Shown: positions 46,347 through 57,362 of the stretch, piece after piece
How positions within the stretch are numbered: the first letter of the stretch is position 1
Layout: each line of letters opens with the position of its first letter
Program-made: the position numbers and the translations under genes
The notes under the pieces: generated by a model
The model's input: the letters and a program-made list of their open reading frames with translations, nothing else
Told to the model about the DNA's origin: nothing
Databases searched by the model: none
Assembly: GCF_902459465.1 (NCBI RefSeq)
Contig: NC_047070.1
Location: 4,018,554-4,082,553 of the forward strand
Source of the DNA: Asterias rubens
Lineage: Eukaryota; Echinodermata; Asteroidea; Forcipulatida; Asteriidae
Direction: 5' to 3'
DNA: 64,000 nt

Positions 46347-48009
46347 TGTGAAATGAATGTAGGTCAAAGGTGAAAGTACATGCCGGTCTGGAGGCAGGTC
46401 TCTGGCGTTATTCACGAGCCTCGAAGTGTGACGTCAGAGTTCAGGCTAAGTACAACCCAGGTACCACCGCAGTGCTGCCACCAAGAGTTCTTGATCAGTA
46501 AACTGCTGTATACTTTGTAGGGGGGAGGCATTTCTTCATATTGAGGGAACAGTGCCAAGTCAAGTAGTCTCTGTAATAATAATAATAATAATAATAAGGT
46601 TGCTGCTTGGTCACACACCTATGTTTCGAAACTCTTATGTTCTGACCCTATTTTCCTATGCCCTTTTAATCCCGACCCTAGCAACTTCAGGATGGGTTGT
46701 CAGAACATAGGGTTGTCGGCACACCCTACAAGCATGATTTTGTCCCTACTCTAGTCTGATTTCTGAGTATTTGAATGTATAAAGAGCGACAATGTTTTAA
46801 GAAAAAGACAGACAATATGAGCTAAGCTGAAATCCAATATAAGATTTTTTTTAATATTTGAAATAATAATGAGTTAATAATCTGTGTGTTAAGTTAAAGT
46901 TTGTAAGGTGTACGTTTGATAAAAATAATCGGGTAAAATTTATATATTTTCTTCTGATTATGTGTTCTATCGACATCAGTATTAAATAAAAAATCTTTTT
47001 TTTTTTATATGGTTCTGATTTTTTTGTGGTGAAGAGTGCAGCTAAGTTAACGTCATTTTACTTTGAAGACAAAATCAAGGTTGATTTCATGGAAATATGA
47101 ATTCCTTTCTTTTTCTACCTTGTTAAAATTAATATTGGATTCCTTCCACAGTTAACAAACATTAAAGGGAACACCTATAACGTAGTTAAATACTGCTTTA
47201 ACACTCAACGGACTGATCCATTGTTACACCTATCGGTGCTAAATGGTACAATATCTATTTAGAAAGTTGCCAAACTTTGTAGGATTTGGAAGTGCACACC
47301 CAGATAACAATGCATATCATTGGATCCGGTATTGTCCTTGTTCAAGTCCTATCATTTTGTCTGTTGAGAAAGGATGAGAAATTTACTACAGAAACACTAG
47401 GAACATATAAAGTTGAACAAAAATTGATTGGTTTATTCATGCCCAGCAGTCCAAAAGGTTCAAGCCTATTCACATTTTGATAATGGGGTTTTTAAACGTC
47501 CGTGTTTACGTTAACCTTAATGGATCGGTCTTAAAATTTATTTAATTGGAGGTCAAACTAGACAGGGTGTTGGTTTGTTTTCATAGCGATCAGTGTTTAT
47601 AAATTAAATTGAGAGAACAAACTAATATATAGTGGGTCAGATTTATAAACGTATGCCATTTGCTCCTTTTACTATTTTTCGTTTATATTTAGATGTTTTT
47701 CAAAGTTTGCTCAACAGTTTTTTTTTTTTTTTTTTTCTTCTTTTTTTTTCAAATTATTTTGAGAAAAATGGTGTCTGTATTCAAGATTTATCATTTTTTG
47801 TGTAACTTAATTATGTAAATAACCAGGTTATTGGTTGTTCGACTCTAACTTTGTATACAACAGCTGTTCTGATTAGCTTAGATACATGTTAAAATGTCAA
47901 ACCAAATAGGTCATATTTTTATTTTGTAAATACAAATCAATTATGCAATACCAAATGTGTATATTAGATGAATACAATGTACATAACTTTGTACAGTCAG
48001 TGTCTAATA

Positions 48010-48180
48010 AGCCTTTTCGGAGTTACAGCTGCGCATGTCTGTTACTGCTGATAACGCAATTTGTTACTCTCTAGTGACCTTTTGACAATACCCGCTGGTA
48101 TTGTCAAACGGTCAAGGGGAGAGCAACAAATTGCGTTGTCAGCAGTAACAGACATGCGCAGCTGGAACTCCGAATAGGCT
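48010..48180. mobile_element. TA-flanked hairpin MITE
   Basis: TA/AGCCTTTTCGGAGTTACAGC and its inverted mate (CCGAATAGGCT/TA) are ends of two arms of about 75 bp that match almost throughout (GCGCATGTCTGTTACTGCTG, AACGCAATTTGTT, GACAATACC). TA flanks suggest a Tc1/mariner-type origin; class not proven. Confidence 0.85.
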
Positions 48181-48249
48181 TATAGCTAAATTGTTATTGG
48201 CCCCGTTTGAAACCAATGAGCACTTAGCTCCCACTTGGGCTCATGCACA

Positions 48250-48690
48250 GCTTCTCAAGCTTTTGGCTCTGACTTGGGCTCAGGTTCTAACTTGGGCTCA
48301 GGCTTGGGCTCAGGTTCTGACTTGGGCTCAGGTTCTGACTTGGGCTCAGGTTCTGACTTGGGCTCAGGTTCTGACTTGGGCTCAGGTTCTGACTTGGGCT
48401 CAGGCTCTGACTTGGGCTTAGGTTCAGGCTTGAGGCTCCGACTTGGGTTTAGACTTGGCTTTGGGCTCAGGCTCTGACTTTGGCTCAGGGTCTTACTTGG
48501 GCTCAGGCTCTCACTTGGGTTCAGGGTCTTACTTTGGCTCAGGGTCTTACTTGGGCTTAGGCTCTCACTTGGGTTCAGGGTCTTACTTTGGCTCAGGGTC
48601 TTACTTGGGCTTAGGCTCTCACTTGGGTTCAGGGTCTGACTTGGGCTCAGGCTCAGCTTTGGGTTCAGGCTTGGACTTTCAGTTCAGGCG
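48250..48690. repeat. 18-bp tandem array (CTTGGGCTCAGGTTCTGA)
   Basis: An 18-bp unit repeats with regular variants, forming a uniform block (48280-48420) and a variant block (48470-48650) with a 54-bp sub-period (TTACTTGGGCTTAGGCTCTC). The unit length is a multiple of 3, so Gly/Ser/Asp/Leu repeat frames stay open. No start context, splice sites or homology support a protein. Confidence 0.9.
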
Positions 48691-48920
48691 CGACTGAGAC
48701 TCGCTTTTGGGCTCGTAAAACTTTAAAAACATGTGCATTGGGTTCAGATAGCCAGACTAAGTCGCTCCAAGCCGGAGACAATGTAGAAACTGGTTTTTGA
48801 AAATGTCCAAAACTTTTTTTTGCGACAACTTTTTATATTTTACAAATTCAGATCAATGTAACCAAACTGATTGAGGCTAGAAGGAAAAGTCAGTCAGACC
48901 CCTCCTTAAGGTACTGCAGC

Positions 48921-49083
48921 CGATTTCACGAAACGCTAGGATGAATCCTAACTCGAGTTAGGATGAGTAACCCGTCCTAACTTAGGATGGGTTCAATGCG
49001 TCCTACGTATTTGAATACGGAACTTTACTAGTCCTAAGTCCTAAGATTAATCCTAAGTTAGGAAGAGTTTGGTGAAATCGACG
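48921..49083. mobile_element. CTTAGG-type MITE (full copy)
   Basis: CGATTTCACGAAACGCTAGG and GAGTTTGGTGAAATCGA-type ends surround AACTCGAGTTAGGATGAGTA and the CCTAACTTAGGATGGGTTCA block. It is the same family as the element nested at 6655-6815. Confidence 0.75.
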
Positions 49084-49084
49084 G

Positions 49085-49412
49085 CTAGACACGTTTGGTA
49101 CAAATCAAAGACCAGTATTCTCACTTGGTGTAAGCCAATTGTTTATGCATACCTGTGAATATTTTGGCTCAATATTAGTCATCGAAGTTGCAAGAGAATA
49201 ATGCAAAAAAAAAATCCCTTGTATGTTTTCAGATGTATAATAGGCTTCAGGCCTGAAGCCTTTTATTATTTGAGTGAGAAATTACCTCTCTCTCAAAAAC
49301 TACATTATATCAGAGGGCGCCGTTTCTCACAAAGTGTTATACTACAAACAGCTCTCCATTGCTTGTTACCAAGTAAGTTTTTATTTTGAATAATTACTGT
49401 GTCCAGTGCATT
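49085..49412. mobile_element. Diverged MITE copy (AGGCAGTGGACAC family)
   Basis: CTAGACACGTTTGGTA start, GACCAGTATTCTCACTTGGT block, a CTTCAGGCCTGAAGCC palindrome of the second subfamily, and CTGTGTCCAGTGCATTTAA end. Confidence 0.7.
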
Positions 49413-49789
49413 TAATAAAGACAGTATTCCTTATTGCTACTGCAGATAGGGGACACAAACTGTGCACTTCAGGGAAATTGTACCATATTTTAATTTTAAC
49501 AAGTTGTGGGAAAGTAATAAACATCTATGTCAAGATATTGATGAATTTAACTCATGAGTGTTGTTGTTACTGGTCTTTCATACACAATTTTGTGAAAAAC
49601 TAAATATTTAAAATGTTTTGGGATTTTGTTTCTCCGTTCTTTTTTTGTCGGATGTGTCCACATTTTCTCTTCACTATCTAAGACTCGTGCTACCGTCGAC
49701 TTAATCGTGTTGTTTAACCGCGGGATATGTTCCACCATACCTCTAGAGGGTTCAACTCAATACGGGTTACAGGGATACAGAACAGTTTC

Positions 49790-50425
49790 TGGCAGTGTAA
49801 GTACTTTATGTGACACCATATACATTGTACATAACATGACTACCTGGAGAAGTTTGAGATCGATGGGCCATCTGGGTCACGAGAAAATAGTGAAAAACAG
49901 ATTACACATTTTTGTTAGACAGTGATTTCAAACAATGAATAAAACGCTCACTGAGCAATAACTCCAAACAGGAAATTAACTTTATTCACTTCTCATCAAG
50001 TATGACATTTCAGACAGAAATATTTCAAGAGATGTTTTCTACTATCATCATCACTAGACCGTATAGACGATGTGACCTGTGACATCACATGTTTACAAAA
50101 GAGCCACAGAGCCTGGACTTCCTGCGGAGTGCAGGCACGATTTGTACACAGCCTAATAATGGAAAAAAAAAAAAAAATGTTAAATTTTATGGAGATTGCA
50201 CTGTCTAATTCTTATCAAAACTTGTCCAACTTTTACTTTCAAAAATCTTGGATTTATGTGGAAATTATGACACAATTTACAAATTGAAATTTTTCCCATA
50301 CCCTCCAAAGGTACAAGGTCACACTTATTGTAAACAAAGTTCACATGTCAATGCATGGTCTATAAGTTTGTGTTAATCTGTGATCTTATTCTTATAGGAG
50401 TTTTTTCCTTACCAATTATGACTTC
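49790..50425 (+). mobile_element. GACCGTGTAAGTTTTATG-family repeat split by a TATAGAC MITE
   Basis: The outer element (49790-50057 and 50366-50425) shares AGTGTAAG, GCCATCTGGG, AAACGCTCACTGAGC and ACATTTCAGACAGAAAT with 56505-56850 and 62226-62475. It is interrupted at its GACCGTGTAAG block by 50058-50365, whose ends TATAGAC...GTCTATA match the independent copy at 60385-60715. The target appears to be TA. Confidence 0.7.
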
Positions 50426-50489
50426 TATGTTATGTGACTACAGCAGAACTATGACTATTTTTGAATGTGAAGTACTGTCATCTGCTAAG

Positions 50490-50848
50490 ATTTCGGTGAT
50501 TGTCAAAGACCAATCTTCTCACAATTACTGTATCTCAACATATGCATGAAATAACAAACCTGTGAAAATTTGAGCTCAATCGGTCATCGAAGTTACGAAA
50601 GCCAAAACACCCTTGTCACACGAAGTTGTTTGCTTTCTGCTTGATTCCGAGACGTCAAATTCTAAATCTGAGGTCTCGAAATCAAATTCGAGGAAAATTA
50701 CTTATTTCTCGAAAACTGCATTACTTCAGAGGGAGCCGTTTCTCACAGTGTTTTCTACTATCAACCTCTCCCAATTACTCGTTACCAAGTAAGGTTTTAT
50801 GCTAATAATTATTTTGAGTAATTACCAGTAGTGTCCACAGCCTATATG
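50490..50848. mobile_element. MITE copy (AGGCAGTGGACAC family), ends decayed
   Basis: Starts inside the 5' terminus (GATTGTCAAAGACCAATCTT) and ends AATTACCAGTAGTGTCCACAGCCT. The central GAGGTCTCGAAATCAAATTC block is typical. Confidence 0.8.
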
Positions 50849-51822
50849 CCTCAATTGGTATCCATCATTAATTTCGGAATAATCACCCCCAAATTAGCTA
50901 AACTAGAAGGTATGTTACCAACGTTTATTGAAAAATTACTCTCGAAGTTTTTTTGAAGTCTGGTCTAGACCATCTAGGAACATTTTCAAGATATATTTGC
51001 GGACGTTAGGGAAAATTGCAACCGACGATTCTTGGGACTACCCATCAGCTGGAGAAAGATTGCAAGTTCAAGAGTTAATAAATAATTTCCATTTAACCGA
51101 ACCCCCCCCCCCGAGATTTCTGAATGTTTTGTGTATTTTTGAATAATAGCACTTTGCACTGTATGCTATGGGAGTTTGTTTTCAGTATATGGTGCATTCA
51201 AACTCCATGTACAGCTACCGGCATAATCCATTTCTTAGTCGATATAACCAAACAGTGCACTCATGTAGTGTCCGCCATACCACACAAAGCCATTGACTAT
51301 AATCAGTCCTTACTCTATGCTATAATATTGTGTACTTGAGGCCACTCAACCGTGTTCGTGTTTTTTTTTTTGCTAAATTATTTATAGGTTCAAGGTTTCA
51401 TAACTTTGTTTGTCCTTGTGGAGAGCTGGCAACACAGTCCGCCAACGCCGATTCGCAGCAAAGCGTGAAACGACAGCCGAGTGTCTATTGATCCGCACTA
51501 CTTGATAGCCCCCGCCCCAAAAAATAACAAGCACACAACCAAACTTGCTTTATACTTGCTCAGCATGAATTGCTTTTCAATTCGTGTCACTCGGGTTGAT
51601 TTAGGACAGTTTCATTGGTGGAGGAAGTTAATACAAATGACCTCACAGTATGTGTATTCAACGAAATCACGTTCTCACCATCCGGTTCGGGATCATTCAC
51701 TCACCGGCTCGTGACTTGCAACCAGTTGAAGAAGGAAAAAACAAGATTATTATAGCCTGCTGTGCGTAGTTAACACAATATCCAAAAGGTAGGTTTTTCT
51801 GTTAAAAAAGGGCAATGTTTAC

Positions 51823-52600
51823 AGCCACTGATGGACACTATACTCAGAATAGCTGTTAGCTTACAAACTTGTTGGGAACGGGCAACGGAGTGCCGGTGAT
51901 AGTAACTATCATGGAGGAATAAATCTTCCTCCATGATAGTATACAACATTGTGAGAAACGCTTACTCTGAATGTGACACGGTTGTTGAAAAAGAGGTAAT
52001 TTCTCACTCCAATACTAAAACACTTCAGGCCCGAAGCCTTTTATAGGCATCTGAAAGCACACAATATTGTCCAACAGCCAAAGGTGTTTTGTTTATTTAT
52101 TCTCTTGCAACTTCGATGACAAATTGAGTCAAATTTTCACAGATTTGTTAAAGACAGTGGGCACTATTGGTAATTGTCAAAGACCAGGCCTCTCATTTTG
52201 ATGTATATCAACATGTATAAAATAACAAACCTGTAACAATTTGAGCTCGATTGCTAGTCGGAATTGTGAGATAATGAAAGAAAAAAACACCCATGTCACA
52301 CGAAGTTGTGTGCTTCTTTAGATGGTTGATTTCGAAACCTCAAATTCTAAACTTGAGGTCTCGAAATCAAATTCGTAGAAAATTACTTCATACTCGAAAC
52401 CTACGTCACTTCAGAGGAAGCTGTTTCTCACATTGTTTTATACTATGAACCTCTCCCCAGTACTCGTTACCAAGTGAGGTTTTATGCTGATGATTATTTT
52501 TACTAATTACCAATAGTGTCCACTGCCTTTAATGCATTATTGGGTTACACCAAATGAGAATACTGGTCTTTGAAAATATAACCAAAGGTGTTGAGTGTTA
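51823..52600. mobile_element. MITE with another MITE of the same superfamily nested inside
   Basis: The outer copy (51823-52147 and 52533-52600) is the subfamily with CTTCAGGCCCGAAGCC. The inner copy (52152-52528) is the common subfamily, complete and flanked by TTAA at 52148-52151 and 52529-52532. The outer sequence resumes at TGCATTATTGGGTTACACCA, confirming TTAA as the target. Confidence 0.88.
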
Positions 52601-53070
52601 ACTCGATTGGTTTCAAGTTGTTAACAAAGATCATTTCAAAGTTTCATAGGTAGATGCATGGATGTGAATGATTACAATTATCTCGACATTTTTTGTTTAC
52701 ACTTTCTTCCCGTTTTTATGGCAAAACAACTCTCTGAAACTCTCTAAAAATGTAGCTTTTCTAATTGGTTAGTTTTACCAATGAAAGGCCGATCTGCAAA
52801 TTCGGACCGAACCTGTGCAGTGTGCGTCTTTAGGAGATAAGCGCATTTTTAGACGTGCACATTTTATGCTCATTTTCTCAAAAGAAAATATTATTAACAT
52901 GGCTGCCTGTATTCATCGCTTCAAAATGATAACAACTTACAGTTTCTTTATATTTATTAACACCACATGAAACAATGTCACATGACTAAGCCTACCCCCG
53001 CTTCAGTCGGGTAATTTGTAGCACACGTAGTACACGTTTTTCATGACTGCAAAATCTAATCTATATATAG

Positions 53071-53110
53071 GCCTAAACCTGTTTCTTTTTTCATATCATA
53101 GCCAACAAAG
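53071..53110 (+). promoter_or_regulatory. Upstream of the peptide gene: TATA-like box or splice acceptor
   Basis: CTATATATAG at 53071-53080 lies 30 bp before CC at 53102. Alternatively the polypyrimidine stretch TTTCTTTTTTCATATCATAG is a good acceptor joining an upstream non-coding exon at 53102. The acceptor reading is preferred because a TATA start would leave only about 9 nt of 5' UTR. Confidence 0.4.
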
Positions 53111-55097
53111 ATGAAGGTGCAAATAGCATGTATCCTTATTGTGGCGATGCTGCTGATCATTCCTCCCACTGGTAAGAGAATGGCCTAGTCAGAACAATCA
53201 ATAAACAATAAAGTGCTCGGTCAAAAATTTTAATTTACACGGGTGGTGTGATTATGATAGACACGAGTTTAGGCTAGTTTAATGACACAGGATAATATTG
53301 TACAGAAAGAAATTTCAGGGTACATTGGAGATGGCCTTGCTAAAGGGTAGGATAGAGGTGGTCATTCGTTGAGAGCGCCCTCCACTTCTTACTATAGTTC
53401 TTCCGAATTGTATTAGTTATTCAAAAAAGTACACGTCCATGACAGTCGCCCTTTTTCTGTCGTTTGTGGTATCGTATGCTATATGTTTGTTTGCCCCAAA
53501 AGGCGGCTACGTCACGATTTACTGCGTTTTTCTTGCACAAACGGACACCTTACTCGCATTAGATAGATAGATATAACTGGTTCAATTCTTACAGATGGTT
53601 TCGGTTTGTGATATGTTACAGAGGTAAATGCCGGATTTGTACGAAGACGTCGCACTTTTGTGGTCAAGAGGGAAGCAAAGCTCAATATGATAAACGGTAT
53701 GAGTAAACCTTCAGGACACCCTTCTGAATCTGAATTATATTAGTCGACAGAGAATCATAGAATGGAAGCATCACACCAACTTTTCTTAGAAGACAATAAA
53801 GAAAGACTCCACTTACTATAGTTCTTCCGAATTGTTATTTTGTACAAAGACTCCACTTACTATAGTTCTTCCGAATTGTATTAATAGTTATTCAAAAAAG
53901 TACACGTCCATGACAGTCGCCCTTTTGTTTTAAACGTGTGAAGAAAACACCTATGGGGAAACCTACGCAGTCTCTATAAAGGGGACTGAAAAAACCCAAT
54001 CTACATGCAAGGCTCCGGTCCAGGAATCGAACCGGGGTCCACAGAGGTTGAGGGCAGAAACACAGACCCCTGACCCAACCTGAGAAACAATACAACGGCA
54101 CATTAAAAAACAACAACATTGATTTACAGTGTACTACAAGTGACCAAAACTCCCCGAGATTACCAAGTTTAAAACTATTGACTTATCTTAGAAACATACT
54201 CTCTAAATGCAAAAGAGTGAAAAGGCACTCTTTGAAGAGCCATAATGAGGGACAACTCTTTTTCCAGTGGTCTTCCAATCTTTTAAATTGAAGTGATTTA
54301 TCACTCTGTCCTGGAGTGATACCCCTCTAAAATAGTGAAATAATCACCACTTTGTTTTAAAGAGCAATTTATTTTGAGGGACAACCCGAAATGTAAAGAG
54401 TGGTGTTTTACACTCTTTCACATTTTTTTTAGGGAGTATAGTATAGTCCTAAATAATAGCTACATGCGTTTATTATTTAGAATGTGACTTTTGTGTCTTT
54501 ATAAATTCAAAGACACTGGACACCTTTGGTAGTTGTCAAAGACCAGTCTTCCCACTTGGTGTATCACATGTACAAAATAACAAACCTGTGAAAATTTGAA
54601 CTCAATTGGTCGTCGAAGTTGCGAGGTGGAAGAAAAACCACCCTTGTCATACAAAGTTGTGTGCTTTCAGATGCTTGATTTTGGGACCTCAACATCTAAT
54701 TCTGAGGTATTGAAATCAAATTCGTGGAAAATTACTTCTTTCTAAAAAACTACGCAACTTCAGAGAGGGCCGTTTCTCACAATGTGTTATACTATCAACA
54801 GCTCTCCACTACTCGTTACCAAGTAAGTTTTTATGGCAACAATTATTTTGAGTATTATTACCAATAGTGTCCAGTGCCTTTACACCAGCATTACGTTGAC
54901 GTAAACTAAGCGATGGCCCTATCCTTCGGGCCAAAGTATACAACAAATACACATTAATTTGAGGAGCTTCAATATACCATGGATGAAAACAGCTTAATAC
55001 TTTTCTTTCCTTCCTTTTTACAGATGAAGCTGATGCAGCTATCGATGTCAACAAGAAGTGGGTCGCAAATGACAAAGCGCCTATGGGCAGAAAGTAG
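53111..55097 (+). CDS. Putative secreted peptide precursor, 69 aa, 3 exons, not recognised
   Basis: Coding exons 53111-53171, 53622-53696 and 55024-55097 join with phase-1 introns. Residues 1-24 form a signal peptide (MKVQIACILIVAMLLIIPPT then EVNA), with a V-N-A cleavage site before G25. The remainder has no cysteine. It has four arginines at 28-31, dibasic sites KR 36-37 and KK 56-57, and ends GRK-stop. Cleavage after KK57 with C-terminal amidation at G67 would release WVANDKAPM-amide, a layout typical of neuropeptide precursors. The Arg-rich segment GFVRRRRTFVVKR could instead act as a cationic defence peptide. The stop is followed by CTG and a donor (GTAAGT at 55101), so a 3' UTR exon follows (acceptor near 55920). 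I recognise no family. The 75-nt middle exon can be skipped in frame. Confidence 0.62.
53390..53935. repeat. Direct repeat spanning the middle exon of the peptide gene
   Basis: A block starting CTTACTATAGTTCTTCCGAA and ending TCCATGACAGTCGCCCTTTT occurs at 53393-53456 and 53856-53930, with a truncated third copy at 53818-53846. The outer copies flank the middle exon at 53622-53696. Confidence 0.75.
53935..54085 (-). mobile_element. tRNA-derived SINE fragment
   Basis: On the minus strand the box B-like CCCCGGTTCGATTCCTGGAC lies beside GTAGATTGGGTTTTTTCAGT. It is related to 8800-8960 and 7733-8070. Confidence 0.55.
54198..54437. mobile_element. MITE with ACTCTCTAAATG termini, copy 2 (inverted)
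   Basis: Shares GGCACTCTTTGAAGAGC, GAGGGACAACTCTTTTTC and CACTCTGTCCTGGAGTGA with 46098-46346 in reverse orientation. Confidence 0.8.
54511..54879. mobile_element. MITE (AGGCAGTGGACAC family)
   Basis: AGACACTGGACACCTTTGGT to CCAATAGTGTCCAGTGCCT. Flanks are decayed to TCAA and TTAC. It lies in the second intron of the peptide gene. Confidence 0.85.
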
Positions 55098-55496
55098 CTG
55101 GTAAGTGATAGTTTAGTGCATTTTTGAAATACATCTCAGCACTAAATTACATTAAAACTTTAGCATTGATATCATTCAACCGCCATCATAAAAGTAAACC
55201 AATGAAAACGGACAGATTTCTAAGCGAGCGCGGCAAACATAACAATTATTGGCCCCAATGAACAAAACTTCATTTTGACATTCAAGCGAGGGCGCCCTAC
55301 CTAAATGAGGTCAATAGATCAGCTTCCGATGGCAGTGACCCCTTAAATCCCATCCAATAACACGAACTATGTTATGCCCCTTTAAAAACCACCATTGCTG
55401 TCGGCATGACCCCTGAGGAAAAAAAACCACCTGTGTTTCATCTTCTTAAAGTATGGATTATCTATCTATTCATCACCAACAATTTGCAGCAACTAA

Positions 55497-55870
55497 AGGC
55501 AGTGGACACTATTGGTAATTATTCAAAATGTTTATTAGCATAAAACGTTTCATGGTGACGAGTAATGGGGAGAGGTTGATGGTATAAAACATTGTGAGAA
55601 ACGGCTCCCTCTGAAGTACCATAGTTTTCGAGAAAAAGTAATTTGATTTTGAGAATTTGATTTTGAGACCTCAGATTTAGAACTTGAGGTCTCTAAATCA
55701 ACCATCTAAACGCACATAACTTCGCGAAACAAGGGTGTGTTTTTTCTTTCATTGTTATCTCGCAAGTTTGATGACCGATTTGGCTCACAGGTTTGTTATT
55801 TTATGCATATGTTGAGATACACCAAATGTGAAGGCTAGTCTTTGACATTTACGAATAGTGTCCACTGTCT
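55497..55870. mobile_element. MITE (AGGCAGTGGACAC family)
   Basis: AGGCAGTGGACACTATTGGT to GAATAGTGTCCACTGTCT, 3' flank TTAA, 5' flank CTAA. It lies 50 bp before the presumed 3' UTR exon of the peptide gene. Confidence 0.87.
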
Positions 55871-56093
55871 TTAATGGAATATACAACTCAATTATTGATG
55901 CATTTTCCTTATTGCAATGCAGGTACGCTCAGCACAGACTTACTCTATGATGATCGGTATCCCCTGGGATACATTCTTGTCATGTTAGTTGAGAGACGTA
56001 TAAGATTGGAATGATCATCAGCAGAAAATACTAATTGGTATTCAACCTCGTAGATTAATAATTGATAAATAAATACTAATACATTTATGTTAA

Positions 56094-56459
56094 AGGCACT
56101 GGACACTATTGGTAATTACTCACAGTAATTGTTAGCAAAAACTTGATAGTATAAAACATTGTGTATAAAACATGCAGTGTGAGAAACGGCTCCCTCTGAA
56201 GCACATTGTTTTTGAGAAAGAAGTAATCGCTCACTAAAATAATCGAATTGAATATTGAGACCTCGGCTGAGGTTTTCGAATTCAAAGGTATCTGAAAGCA
56301 CACAACTTGTGCTATAAAGGTTTCTTTTTCTTTTCATTATTCTCTCGCAACTTCGACCACCAACTGAGCCAAATTTGTTACGGGTTTGTTATTTTATGCA
56401 TGTTGAGATACACCAAGTGAGAAGACTGGTCTTTGACAATTAACAAAGGTGTCCAGTGC
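56094..56459. mobile_element. MITE (AGGCAGTGGACAC family), second subfamily
   Basis: TTAA at 56090-56093, then AGGCACTGGACACTATTGGT. Shortened centre, and a 3' end of ACAAAGGTGTCCAGTGCA without TTAA. Confidence 0.8.
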
Positions 56460-57204
56460 AAAAGGAACATTACAGAATTGTTTTTTTTTTGTTTGCTAAC
56501 GGAAAATTTGCTGACAGTGTAAGCACTTTATGCTATACATACACATAAATTGACAACCCTGTGGCAGTTTGAGACCGATAGGCCATCTGGGTTGCGAAAA
56601 AAAAGAGTGAAAAACCACCTATACATTTTGCATGACGTGGATTAAAAACAAAAATGAATAAAACGGTCATTGAGCGATAAACTCCAAACGGAAAATTAGT
56701 TTCATTTATTTCAAATATATTATTTCAGACAGAAAATTTCAATGGCTGTTTTTTTTAATAATCATCATCATTAGACCGTGTAAGTTTTATGTCAATCTGT
56801 TGTCTTAGACGATTTGTTTTCTTACCAAATTCTGTAATGTTCCTTTAATAACTGATAAATAAATATGAAATGTGTCAACATTTAAACCAATGCGTTGCGT
56901 GAAATCTAAACGTGATATTGTTTCAAGCTGATCTCTTTAGATTCCTGATTGGAATAATATGTTTATTTTCAGTTGATAATAAAGATTTTGTACGAAGAAG
57001 TAAAAAATGGATCGTTTGATTTATTTGTAATATTGATGTCTGATTGTGCGGGCTCAATTCTGCACACAACACACACAAAAAAGAATTCGCGAAAACCTGT
57101 TATTAGTGTTAAAACGGTGGGGGTCCCGTATTAATTTTCCTTTTTTTATTGCCACTTAGGAGCAATGAACATTGATTGCAGCAGGTGTCATAGCACTAGA
57201 CACA

Positions 57205-57362
57205 TTCGGTAATAGGAGACTTTCCAACGCTAGGTGGCAGCAGACATACCGGGTAAATTTCCATTGTTTACGTAGTTCTGAACATGCGCATAATTCTGAG
57301 AACAATGGATTTACCCGGTAAGTCTGCTGCCCTCTATTGTCCCAGAAAGTCTCCCATTGCCA
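57205..57362. mobile_element. Foldback element (GGAGACTTTC arms) inside a MITE remnant
   Basis: GGAGACTTTCCAACGCTAGG / GGCAGCAGACATACCGGG and their inverted counterparts (CCCGGTAAGTCTGCTGCC, GAAAGTCTCCCA) enclose GAACATGCGCATAATTC. The flanks resemble the second TTAA-MITE subfamily (57190-57204 and 57363-57690), so it probably inserted there. Confidence 0.75.

Larger units (their letters stand above)
45739..53101. other. 7.4-kb gap between CDC25 and the peptide gene, repeats only
   Basis: No exon chain is supported. Contents in order: an ACTCTCTAAATG element (46098-46346), an (AAT)n run (46576-46597), AT-rich unique DNA with a 20-bp T run (about 46350-48000), a hairpin MITE (48010-48180), a tandem array (48250-48690), a CTTAGG element (48921-49083), degenerate AGGCAGTGGACAC copies, a nested pair (49790-50425), and 51380-51790. 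The last is non-repetitive, moderately G+C-rich, and could hold the promoter and first exon of the peptide gene (possible donor CCAAAAG/GTAGGT at 51789). Confidence 0.55.

Noticed and set aside
48191..48697. Gly/Ser/Leu/Asp repeat protein
   Set aside because: An 18-bp tandem array keeps several frames open; no splice sites, start context or similarity.
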